The notes below the pieces were generated by a model. That model did no database searches, had not been told where the DNA came from, and saw only the letters and a program-made list of their open reading frames with translations. This document shows, piece after piece, positions 11,901 through 22,731 of a stretch of 64,000 nt of DNA (position 1 is the stretch's first letter; every line of letters starts with the position of its first letter). Source of the DNA: Taudactylus pleione (lineage: Eukaryota > Chordata > Amphibia > Anura > Myobatrachidae); the NCBI GenBank assembly GCA_031769625.1, contig JAUIMM010002538.1, forward strand, positions 537,001 through 601,000, read 5' to 3'. The translations under genes and the position numbers were made by a program.

Positions 11901-14900
11901 TTCCCAGCACTGATAGACTCAGTGTAACCTGTATGACAGCAGCTTATACTACATCTATCAGTACTGACACTCCTGTATTGTGTGACATCACAGTGATTCC
12001 TATGATCAGTGTCTCCTGTCTCCCTATTCCCAGCACTGATAGACTCAGTGTAACCTGTATGACAGCAGCTTATACTACATCTATCAGTACTGACACTCCT
12101 GTATTGTGTGACGTCACAGTGATTCCTATGATCATTGTCTCCTGTCTCCCTATTCCCAGCACTGATAGACTCAGTGTAACATGTATGACAGCAGCTTATA
12201 CTACATCTATCAGTACTGACACTCCTGTATTGTGTGACATCACAGTGATTCCTGTGATCAGTGTAACCTGTATGACAGCAGCAGCTTATACTACATCTAT
12301 CAGTACTGACACTCCTGTATTGTGTGACATCACAGTGATTCCTATGATCAGTGTCTCCTGTCTCCCTATTCCCAGCACTGATAGACTCAGTGTAACCTGT
12401 ATGACAGCAGCTTATACTACATCTATCAGTACTGACACTCCTGTATTGTGTGACATCACAGTGATTCCTATGATCAGTGTCTCCTGTCTCCCTATTCCCA
12501 GCACTGATAGACTCAGTGTAACTTGTATGACAGCAGCTTATACTACATCTATCAGTACTGACACTCCTGTATTGTGTGACATCACAGTGATTCCTGTGAT
12601 CAGTGTCTCCTGTCTCCCTATTCCCAGCACTGATAGACTCAGTGTAACCTGTATGACAGCAGCTTATACTACATCTATCAGTACTGACACTCCTGTATTG
12701 TGTGACATCACAGTGATTCCTATGATCAGTGTCTCCTGTCTCCCTATTCCCAGCACTGATAGACTCAGTGTAACATGTATGACAGCAGCTTATACTACAT
12801 CTATCAGTACTGACACTCCTGTATTGTGTGACATCACAGTGACTCCTGTGATCAGTGTCTCCTGTCTCCCTATTCCCAGCACTGATAGACTCAGTGTAGC
12901 CTGTATGACAGCAGCTTATACTACATCTATCAGTACTGACACTCCTGTATTGTGTGACATCACAGTGATTCCTATGATCAGTGTCTCCTGTCTCCCTATT
13001 CCCAGCACTGATAGACTCAGTGTAGCCTGTATGACAGCAGCTTATACTACATCTATCAGTACTGACACTCCTGTATTGTGTGACATCACAGTGATTCCTA
13101 TGATCAGTGTCTCCTGTCTCCCTATTCCCAGCACTGATAGACTCAGTGTAACCTGTATGACAGCAGCTTATACTACATCTATCAGTACTGACACTCCTGT
13201 ATTGTGTGACATCACAGTGATTCCTATGATCAGTGTCTCCTGTCTCCCTATTCCCAGCACTGATAGACTCAGTGTAACATGTATGACAGCAGCTTATACT
13301 ACATCTATCAGTACTGACACTCCTGTATTGTGTGACATCACAGTGACTCCTGTGATCAGTGTCTCCTGTCTCCCTATTCCCAGCACTGATAGACTCAGTG
13401 TAGCCTGTATGACAGCAGCTTATACTACATCTATCAGTACTGACACTCCTGTATTGTGTGACATCACAGTGATTCCTATGATCAGTGTCTCCTGTCTCCC
13501 TATTCCCAGCACTGATAGACTCAGTGTAGCCTGTATGACAGCAGCTTATACTACATCTATCAGTACTGACACTCCTGTATTGTGTGACATCACAGTGATT
13601 CCTATGATCAGTGTCTCCTGTCTCCCTATTCCCAGCACTGATAGACTCAGTGTAACCTGTATGACAGCAGCTTATACTACATCTATCAGTACTGACGCTC
13701 CTGTATTGTGTGACATCACAGTGATTCCTATGATCAGTGTCTCCTGTCTCCCTATTCCCAGCACTGATAGACTCAGTGTAACATGTATGACAGCAGCTTA
13801 TACTACATCTATCAGTACTGACGCTCCTGTATTGTGTGACATCACAGTGATTCCTATGATCAGTGTCTCCTGTCTCCCTATTCCCAGCACTGATAGACTC
13901 AGTGTAACCTGTATGACAGCAGCTTATACTACATCTATCAGTACTGACACTCCTGTATTGTGTGACATCACAGTGATTCCTATGATCAGTGTCTCCTGTC
14001 TCCCTATTCCCAGCACTGATAGACTCAGTGTAGCATGTATGACAGCAGCTTATACTACATCTATCAGTACTGACACTCCTGTATTGTGTGACATCACAGT
14101 GATTCCTATGATCAGTGTCTCCTGTCTCCCTATTCCCAGCACTGATAGACTCAGTGTAACCTGTATGACAGCAGCTTATACTACATCTATCAGTACTGAC
14201 ACTCCTGTATTGTGTGACGTCACAGTGATTCCTATGATCAGTGTCTCCTGTCTCCCTATTCCCAGCACTGATAGACTCAGTGTAACATGTATGACAGCAG
14301 CTTATACTACATCTATCAGTACTGACACTCCTGTATTGTGTGACATCACAGTGATTCCTATGATCAGTGTCTCCTGTCTCCCTATTCCCAGCACTGATAG
14401 ACTCAGTGTAACATGTATGACAGCAGCTTATACTACATCTATCAGTACTGACACTCCTGTATTGTGTGACATCACAGTGATTCCTGTGATCAGTGTAACC
14501 TGTATGACAGCAGCAGCTTATACTACATCTATCAGTACTGACACTCCTGTATTGTGTGACATCACAGTGATTCCTATGATCAGTGTCTCCTGTCTCCCTA
14601 TTCCCAGCACTGATAGACTCAGTGTAGCCTGTATGACAGCAGCTTATACTACATCTATCAGTACTGACACTCCTGTATTGTGTGACATCACAGTGATTCC
14701 TATGATCAGTGTCTCCTGTCTCCCTATTCCCAGCACTGATAGACTCAGTGTAACATGTATGACAGCAGCTTATACTACATCTATCAGTACTGACACTCCT
14801 GTATTGTGTGACATCACAGTGATTCCTATGATCAGTGTCTCCTGTCTCCCTATTCCCAGCACTGATAGACTCAGTGTAACCTGTATGACAGCAGCTTATA

Positions 14901-17900
14901 CTACATCTATCAGTACTGACACTCCTGTATTGTGTGACGTCACAGTGATTCCTATGATCATTGTCTCCTGTCTCCCTATTCCCAGCACTGATAGACTCAG
15001 TGTAACATGTATGACAGCAGCTTATACTACATCTATCAGTACTGACACTCCTGTATTGTGTGACATCACAGTGATTCCTGTGATCAGTGTAACCTGTATG
15101 ACAGCAGCAGCTTATACTACATCTATCAGTACTGACACTCCTGTATTGTGTGACATCACAGTGATTCCTATGATCAGTGTCTCCTGTCTCCCTATTCCCA
15201 GCACTGATAGACTCAGTGTAACCTGTATGACAGCAGCTTATACTACATCTATCAGTACTGACACTCCTGTATTGTGTGACATCACAAGGATTCCTATGAT
15301 CAGTGTCTCCTGTCTCCCTATTCCCAGCACTGATAGACTCAGTGTAACCTGTATGACAGCAGCTTATACTACATCTATCAGTACTGACACTCCTGTATTG
15401 TGTGACATCACAGTGATTCCTATGATCAGTGTCTCCTGTCTCCCTATTCCCAGCACTGATAGACTCAGTGTAACATGTATGACAGCAGCTTATACTACAT
15501 CTATCAGTACTGACACTCCTGTATTGTGTGACATCACAGTGATTCCTATGATCAGTGTCTCCTGTCTCCCTATTCCCAGCACTGATAGACTCAGTGTAGC
15601 CTGTATGACAGCAGCTTATACTACATCTATCAGTACTGACACTCCTGTATTGTGTGACATCACAGTGATTCCTATGATCAGTGTCTCCTGTCTCCCTATT
15701 CCCAGCACTGATAGACTCAGTGTAGCCTGTATGACAGCAGCTTATACTACATCTATCAGTACTGACACTCCTGTATTGTGTGACATCACAGTGATTCCTA
15801 TGATCAGTGTCTCCTGTCTCCCTATTCCCAGCACTGATAGACTCAGTGTAACCTGTATGACAGCAGCTTATACTACATCTATCAGTACTGACGCTCCTGT
15901 ATTGTGTGACATCACAGTGATTCCTATGATCATTGTCTCCTGTCTCCCTATTCCCAGCACTGATAGACTCAGTGTAACCTGTATGACAGCAGCTTATACT
16001 ACATCTCTCAGTACTGACACTCCTGTATTGTGTGACATCACAGTGATTCCTATGATCAGTGTCTCCTGTCTCCCTATTCCCAGCACTGATAGACTCAGTG
16101 TAACCTGTATGACAGCAGCTTATACTACATCTCTCAGTACTGACACTCCTGTATTGTGTGACATCACAGTGATTCCTATGATCAGTGTCTCCTGTCTCCC
16201 TATTCCCAGCACTGATAGACTCAGTGTAACCTGTATGACAGCAGCTTATACTACATCTATCAGTACTGACACTCCTGTATTGTGTGACATCACAGTGATT
16301 CCTATGATCAGTGTCTCCTGTCTCCCTATTCCCAGCACTGATAGACTCAGTGTAACATGTATGACAGCAGCTTATACTACATCTATCAGTACTGACACTC
16401 CTGTATTGTGTGACATCACAGTGATTCCTATGATCAGTGTCTCCTGTCTCCCTATTCCCAGCACTGATAGACTCAGTGTAACCTGTATGACAGCAGCTTA
16501 TACTACATCTCTCAGTACTGACACTCCTGTATTGTGTGACATCACAGTGATTCCTATGATCAGTGTCTCCTGTCTCCCTATTCCCAGCACTGATAGACTC
16601 AGTGTAACCTGTATGACAGCAGCTTATACTACATCTATCAGTACTGACACTCCTGTATTGTGTGACATCACAGTGATTCCTATGATCAGTGTCTCCTGTC
16701 TCCCTATTCCCAGCACTGATAGACTCAGTGTAACCTGTATGACAGCAGCTTATACTACATCTATCAGTACTGACACTCCTGTATTGTGTGACGTCACAGT
16801 GATTCCTATGATCAGTGTCTCCTGTCTCCCTATTCCCAGCACTGATAGACTCAGTGTAACCTGTATGATAGCAGCTTATACTACATCTATCAGTACTGAC
16901 ACTCCTGTATTGTGTGACATCACAGTGATTCCTATGATCAGTGTCTCCTGTCTCCCTATTCCCAGCACTGATAGACTCAGTGTAGCCTGTATGACAGCAG
17001 CTTATACTACATCTATCAGTACTGACACTCCTGTATTGTGTGACATCACAGTGATTCCTATGATCAGTGTCTCCTGTCTCCCTATTCCCAGCACTGATAG
17101 ACTCAGTGTAACCTGTATGACAGCAGCTTATACTACATCTATCAGTACTGACACTCCTGTATTGTGTGACATCACAGTGATTCCTATGATCAGTGTCTCC
17201 TGTCTCCCTATTCCCAGCACTGATAGACTCAGTGTAACCTGTATGACAGCAGCTTATACTACATCTATCAGTACTGACACTCCTGTATTGTGTGACATCA
17301 CAGTGATTCCTATGATCAGTGTCTCCTGTCTCCCTATTCCCAGCACTGATAGACTCAGTGTAACCTGTATGACAGCAGCTTATACTACATCTCTCAGTAC
17401 TGACACTCCTGTATTGTGTGACATCACAGTGATTCCTGTGATCAGTGTAACCTGTATGACAGCAGCAGCTTATACTACATCTATCAGTACTGACACTCCT
17501 GTATTGTGTGACATCACAGTGATTCCTATGATCAGTGTCTCCTGTCTCCCTATTCCCAGCACTGATAGACTCAGTGTAACCTGTATGACAGCAGCTTATA
17601 CTACATCTCTCAGTACTGACACTCCTGTATTGTGTGACGTCACAGTGATTCCTATGATCAGTGTCTCCTGTCTCCCTATTCCCAGCACTGATAGACTCAG
17701 TGTAACCTGTATGACAGCAGCTTATACTACATCTCTCAGTACTGACACTCCTGTATTGTGTGACATCACAGTGATTCCTATGATCAGTGTCTCCTGTCTC
17801 CCTATTCCCAGCACTGATAGACTCAGTGTAACCTGTATGACAGCAGCTTATACTACATCTATCAGTACTGACACTCCTGTATTGTGTGACATCACAGTGA

Positions 17901-19035
17901 TTCCTATGATCAGTGTCTCCTGTCTCCCTATTCCCAGCACTGATAGACTCAGTGTAACCTGTATGACAGCAGCTTATACTACATCTATCAGTACTGACAC
18001 TCCTGTATTGTGTGACATCACAGTGATTCCTATGATCAGTGTCTCCTGTCTCCCTATTCCCAGCACTGATAGACTCAGTGTAGCATGTATGACAGCAGCT
18101 TATACTACATCTATCAGTACTGACACTCCTGTATTGTGTGACATCACAGTGATTCCTATGATCAGTGTCTCCTGTCTCCCTATTCCCAGCACTGATAGAC
18201 TCAGTGTAACCTGTATGACAGCAGCTTATACTACATCTATCAGTACTGACACTCCTGTATTGTGTGACATCACAGTGATTCCTATGATCAGTGTCTCCTG
18301 TCTCCCTATTCCCAGCACTGATAGACTCAGTGTAACCTGTATGACAGCAGCTTATACTACATCTATCAGTACTGACACTCCTGTATTGTGTGACATCACA
18401 GTGATTCCTATGATCAGTGTCTCCTGTCTCCCTATTCCCAGCACTGATAGACTCAGTGTAACCTGTATGACAGCAGCTTATACTACATCTATCAGTACTG
18501 ACACTCCTGTATTGTGTGACATCACAGTGATTCCTATGATCAGTGTCTCCTGTCTCCCTATTCCCAGCACTGATAGACTCAGTGTAACCTGTATGACAGC
18601 AGCTTATACTACATCTCTCAGTACTGACACTCCTGTATTGTGTGACATCACAGTGATTCCTATGATCAGTGTCTCCTGTCTCCCTATTCCCAGTACTGAT
18701 AGACTCAGTGTAACCTGTATGACAGCAGCTTATACTACATCTATCAGTACTGACACTCCTGTATTGTGTGACATCACAGTGATTCCTATGATCAGTGTCT
18801 CCTGTCTCCCTATTCCCAGCACTGATAGACTCAGTGTAACCTGTATGACAGCAGCTTATACTACATCTATCAGTACTGACACTCCTGTATTGTGTGACAT
18901 CACAGTGATTCCTATGATCAGTGTCTCCTGTCTCCCTATTCCCAGCACTGATAGACTCAGTGTAACCTGTATGACAGCAGCTTATACTACATCTATCAGT
19001 ACTGACACTCCTCTATTGTGTGACTATGATCAGTA
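2996..19035. repeat. 126-bp satellite array, about 127 copies
   Basis: A 16-kb array of a 126-bp unit fills most of the B-C intron. A unit runs GACATCACAGTGATTCCTAT, then GATCAGTGTCTCCTGTCTCC, then CTATTCCCAGCACTGATAGA, then CTCAGTGTAACCTGTATGAC, then AGCAGCTTATACTACATCTA, then TCAGTACTGACACTCCTGTA, then TTGTGT. Copies differ by a handful of recurring substitutions (ACATG/ACCTG/GCCTG, ATC/CTC, ACA/GCT, ATC/GTC). Shortened 87- and 90-bp units are scattered through it. A 7-bp duplication near 6611-6623 and a 2-bp loss near 3318 shift the frame. Otherwise a stop-free frame runs through. It starts 170 bp after exon B and ends 70 bp before the Tc1 element. Confidence 0.98.
8260..11347. repeat. Higher-order duplication inside the 126-bp array (offset 1,863 bp)
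   Basis: A block of about 1.2 kb beginning near 8260 recurs near 10123. Rare marks line up at exactly 1,863 bp: ATGATCATTG at 8411 and 10274, TGACCGCAGC at 8721 and 10584, and the ATATTG variant at 8888 and 10751. The 90-bp short unit follows at the same spacing. This is a segmental tandem duplication of a multi-unit block. Confidence 0.85.
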
Positions 19036-19105
19036 AATTTAAGTCTGATGTCTGTATTGGGCTTTATGTTGTCTCTCTAACTCTTTGTATCGGTGATATA
19101 TTGTA

Positions 19106-19326
19106 TAGTCAGGTGCATAAATATTGGGACATTGACAGAATTTTCATATTTTGGCCTCTAGTCACCACCACAATGGCTTTGAAATGAAACAAACAAGATG
19201 TGCTTTACCTGCAGACTTTCAGATTTAATTTGAGGGTAATTACATCCAAATCAGGTGAACGGTGTAGGAATTACAACGGTTTCTATATGTGCCTCCCACT
19301 TTTTAAGGGGCCAAAAGTAATGGGAC
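19106..19326 (+). repeat. Tc1 left terminal inverted repeat
   Basis: 221 bp reading inward from AGTCAGGTGCATAAATATTG to GGGGCCAAAAGTAATGGGAC. It is the reverse complement of 20527-20747 apart from a few substitutions (for example CAACGG against CAATGG) and the first base. Confidence 0.95.
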
Positions 19327-19429
19327 TATCAACTCAAAAGCTATTTCATGGACAGGTGTGAGCTATTCCCTCGTTATTTCATTATCTATAAGCAGGTAAA
19401 AGGTCTGTAGGTGATTCTCGGTGTGACAT

Positions 19430-20493
19430 TTGCATTTGGAATCAGTTGCTGTCGACTCTCACTATGATATCCAAAGAGCTGTCACTATCAGTGAAGCCAT
19501 CATTAGGCTGAAAAATCAAAACAAACCCATCAGAGAGATAGCAAAAACATTAGGTGTGGCCAAATCAACTGTTTGGAACATTCTTAAAAAGAAAGGACGC
19601 ACCGGAGAGCTCAGCAACACCAAAGAACCCAGAAGACCACGGAAAACAACTGTGGTGGATGACAAAATAATTATTTCCCTGGTGAAGAAAAACCCCTTCA
19701 CAACAGTTGGCCAAATCAAGAACACTCTCCAGGAGGTAGGTGTATATGTGTCCAAGTCAACAATCAAGAGAAGACTTCACAAGAGTGAATATAGAGGGTT
19801 CACCACAAGATGTAAACCATTGGTGAGCCACAAAAACAGGAAGACCAGATTAGAGTTTGCCAAACAACATCTAAAAAAGCCATTACAGTTCTGGAACAAC
19901 ATCCTATGGACAGATGAGACAAAGATCAACTTGTACCAGAGTGATGGGAAGAGAGTATGGAGAAGGAAAGGAACTGCTCATGATCCAAAACATACCACCT
20001 CATCATTGAAGCATGGTGGTGGTAGTGTCATGGTGTGGGCATGTATGGCTGCCAATGGAACTGGTTCCCTTGTATTTATTGATGATGTGACTGCTGACAA
20101 AAGCAGCAGAATGATTCTGAAGTGTTTCGGGCAATATTATATGCTCCTATTCAGTCAAATGCTTCAGAACTCATTGGACGGTGCTTCACAGTGCAGATGG
20201 ACAATGACCCGAAGTATACTGCAAAAGCAACCGAAGAGTTTTTTAAGGCTAAAAAGTGGAATGTTATGCAATGGCCAAGTCAATCCCCTGACCTGATAAC
20301 GATTGAGCATGCATTTCACTTGATGAAGACAAAACTGAAGGGAAAATGCCCCAAGAACAAGCAGGAACTGAAGACATTTGCAGTAGAGGCCTGGCAGAGC
20401 ATCACCAGGGATGAAACCCAGCGTCTGGTGATGTCTATGCGTTCTAGACTTCAGGCTGTAATTGTCTGCAAAGGATTTGCAACAAAGTATTAA
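19430..20493 (+). pseudogene. Tc1 transposase, frameshifted
   Basis: The transposase binds the terminal repeats and cuts and pastes the element. The N-terminal part (residues about 20-120) has the paired-like helix-turn-helix pair, with REIAKTLGVAKSTVWNIL visible and an AT-hook-like RRPRKT at about residues 69-73. The first catalytic aspartate is in WTDETK (residue 162). The second is in QMDNDPK and the glutamate in IEHAF, 34 residues apart, so the DD34E triad is present. The first and second parts are in different frames. The break is near 20110-20122 and looks like loss of one base. The ORF at 19430-20296 carries the N-terminal part and 20122-20493 the C-terminal part. The ATG at 19430 fits the usual family length of about 340 residues, but the first few residues are unusual and the true start may differ. 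Confidence 0.93.
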
Positions 20494-20526
20494 AAAGTGA
20501 AAGTTAGATTTAGGATTGTTTAGTTT

Positions 20527-20747
20527 GTCCCATTACTTTTGGCCCCTTAAAAAGTGGGAGGCACATATAGAAACCATTGTAATTCCTACACCGTTCACCT
20601 GATTTGGATGTAATTACCCTCAAATGAAATCTGAAAGTCTGCAGGTAAAGCACATCTTGTTTGTTTCATTTCAAAGCCATTGTGGTGGTGACTAGAGGCC
20701 AAAATATGAAAATTCTGTCAATGTCCCAATATTTATGCACCTGACTC
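20527..20747 (-). repeat. Tc1 right terminal inverted repeat
   Basis: Starts GTCCCATTACTTTTGGCCCC and ends CAATATTTATGCACCTGACT plus C. It pairs with the left repeat over its full length, with no indels seen. Confidence 0.95.
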
Positions 20748-20813
20748 TATGTTGTGTCCTGTGTGTCCCATTTCAACTGCGTTTATAACTATGTCTGTGT
20801 GTGTGTGTTCCAG

Positions 20814-20864
20814 ATTCTCCCAGTCCCCGGCTCTGGAGCTGGACAAGTTCCTGGAAGACGTCAG
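20814..20864 (+). CDS. NRBP1: NRBP1 exon C: short 51-bp exon
   Basis: The exon lies between acceptor GTGTGTGTTCCAG and donor AG|GTAACT. It reads (I)FSQSPALELDKFLEDV(R), an NRBP-specific conserved segment. The first base completes the codon left by exon B and the last two bases start an arginine codon completed in exon D, so the frame holds on both sides. It is separated from exon B by about 18 kb of satellite and a Tc1 element. The next repeat-derived sequence starts within about 20 bp of its donor. Confidence 0.92.
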
Positions 20865-20880
20865 GTAACTGATGACACAA

Positions 20881-20937
20881 TTGCTGGTTGCTGGGGCCTC
20901 TATGGGGTGTGTATGATGGGTGTTTTATCCTCTATTG
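20881..20937. repeat. Degenerate unit of the 37-41-bp repeat, left of hAT
   Basis: TTGCTGGTTGCTGGGGCCTC, then TATGGGGTGTGTATGATGGG, then TGTTTTATCCTCTATTG resembles one and a half diverged units of the repeat that resumes at 26721 (TGCTGGTTGCTGTAGTCTCT). It lies 16 bp after the exon C donor. The hAT element therefore inserted into the edge of this repeat. Confidence 0.6.
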
Positions 20938-21240
20938 CAGGGCTGGGGAACCTTTTTTCTGCTAAGGGCCATTTGTGGGCCCTGTGCAGATCACGTCTCC
21001 TCCACGTGACGTCACGCGGAGGGGGCGGGGCCACAGTTGCTGGTGATTACAGCAACCGGAGCATCCTCTGGATGCTCCGGGCAGCTGTTAGGGCAGCGGT
21101 GTGACCGTCTGAAGCATCCTAAGGACGCCCCAGGCGGTACTGCTGCATAGATTCTAGCTGCAGGGTGACTTTCTAGATGAGGCTAGCAGAATAAATAAGA
21201 GTTATGTTATAACCTACCTTTGTTAACTCTCTTTCTTTAA

Positions 21241-21380
21241 GGTCCATAGGGTCCAGCAAAATTACCTTGGGATTGTAGTTCAGTGATCCGTGCACCAAAC
21301 AGTCAACCAGCTTTAGCTCTCAGAATGCACTGGGTCCTCCTCCATACTTACCCCGCCCCTGGCTACAGGCAGTCAGTTTG
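21241..21380 (+). repeat. DIRS left inverted terminal repeat
   Basis: Begins GGTCCATAGGGTCC and runs to GGCTACAGGCAGTCAGTTTG. It matches the reverse complement of 26473-26615 with scattered differences and small indels. Confidence 0.85.
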
Positions 21381-21540
21381 TTATCAAGCCCAAGCAGGAG
21401 CAGCAAAGAAAAATTGAAAAGGGAGGAAGGACCCTTGCATTCCAGACACACACTCTGTAAGAAGAGGGAATCATAGAAATACAACAGAAAATAATTGCCC
21501 AACAACAGGCGCGTTAGGGTGGGTGCTCTGTGGACCTAGA

Positions 21541-21608
21541 AGAAAAAGAGTTAACAAAGGTATGGTATACCAAAACTTTTAATTTCTTCTTCGGGGTCCA
21601 TAGGGTCC
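21541..21608. repeat. DIRS internal complementary region
   Basis: The left half AGAGTTAACAAAGGTATGG is complementary to 21213-21236 (TACCTTTGTTAACTCT). The right half TTTCTTCTTCGGGGTCCATA is complementary to the right end at 26602-26627. DIRS1-type elements use such a region to template circularisation of the replication intermediate (established for the family). Confidence 0.8.
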
Positions 21609-22731
21609 CCAAGAATTACCTTGGGGATGTCCCAAAGCAGTTCCCGTAAGGGTAGGGACGCTCCTGTGTAGCAGAAAGGAGAATCCGACACCCAAACTAA
21701 GTATCCTGAGAGGCAAATGTGTCAAACGCATAAAATTTGACAAAGGTAGTGACGGAAGACCACGTGGCTGCCTTGCAAATCTGTTCAGCAGAGGCACCAC
21801 GTCACACCGCCCACGATGGTCCCACAGATCGAGTAGAATGTGTTGTAACTGTGTCCGCAACAACAAGATCAGCTGGGGTGTAAGCTTGACAAATTGTTAT
21901 ACACAACCATCTGGCCAAAGTCTGTTTATTAGCTGGCCAGCCTCGCTTATGACAGCCTTACAACACGAATAGAGAATCTGTCTTTCTGATGGAGCTAGTG
22001 CTGTCTACATAGATATGTAGAGCCAGCACAACATCCAATGATGCTTCACCAGCCGAAAGGCCGGAAGCTTGCAAAGCCGGAAACACAATTTCTTCATTCA
22101 TATGAAACAGAGATACCACCTTAGGAAGGTACCCGGCCCTAGTACGAAGAACAGCTCTATCCTGCTGAAATATTAAAAAGGAGAGCGAAAAGATAAGGCT
22201 GCTAAAAATGGTCTTCGCTGTCAACCACTTCAGGTCTATTGAATTCAGAGGTTCAAATGGAGGAGCCTGTAAAGCCCTGAGTACCAATGTCAAATCCCAC
22301 GGGGCTACCAGGGGAACAAAGGGAAGCTGAACCGTCAGAACACCCTGAAAAAATATTCTTACATCAGACAAGGTGGCAACCCTTCTCTGAAACCAAACCA
22401 ACAGCGCCGAGGTCTGCACCCTCAGAGTAGCTAGACGGAGACCTCTGTCCAACCCGGCCTGAAGAAAAGAAAGCACTCGCGAGACCCTAAACACCTTAGG
22501 GTCATACGTCCTCAGTTCATACCACTGAAAAAATCAGTGCCAAATTCTGTAATAAATGCAGGCAGTGGAAGGTTTCCGTGCCCTCAACATTGTCTGTATT
22601 ACATATTCGGAAAAACCTTTTGTCTTTAAGACGGAGGCCTCAAGAGCCATGCCGTCAAAGACAGCCAAAGAAGGTCTGGATACCAGCAGGGACCCTGTAT
22701 TAACAGGTCCTGCCTTGGAGGAAGAGGCCAA
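21579..22731 (-). pseudogene. DIRS tyrosine recombinase remnant
   Basis: Minus-strand pieces at 22731-22534 (TKGFSEYVIQTMLRARKPST, the N-terminal start) and 22494-21958 (VLSFLQAGLDRGLRLATLRV, then FVPLVAPWDLTLVLRALQAP, PFEPLNSIDLKWLTAKTIF) match the N-terminal and core-binding part of DIRS recombinases. The C-terminal catalytic region is badly broken: I could not find the Arg-His-Arg-Tyr set in one frame. The last piece (21866-21579) runs into the internal complementary region. The enzyme would integrate the circular DNA copy. Confidence 0.82.

Larger units (their letters stand above)
19106..20747 (+). mobile_element. Tc1-like DNA transposon
   Basis: A complete 1,642-bp Tc1/mariner-superfamily element flanked by TA at 19104-19105 and 20748-20749, the usual target duplication. 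Long inverted repeats of 221 bp (19106-19326 and 20527-20747) begin with NAGTCAGGTGCATAAATATT and differ at only a few positions. The transposase gene lies between them in the + direction but carries a frameshift, so this copy is probably not autonomous. The element sits in the B-C intron between the 126-bp array and exon C. Confidence 0.95.

Noticed and set aside
6623..19036. 4,137-residue ORF as a giant repeat protein gene
   Set aside because: It is the 126-bp satellite read in its stop-free frame. It starts at a chance ATG after a 7-bp frame-shifting duplication, shares the strand with NRBP1 intron sequence, and has no signal, domain or flanking gene structure.
20754..21104. 116-residue + strand ORF starting before exon C
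   Set aside because: It reads exon C in a wrong frame and continues into the intron and the hAT end.
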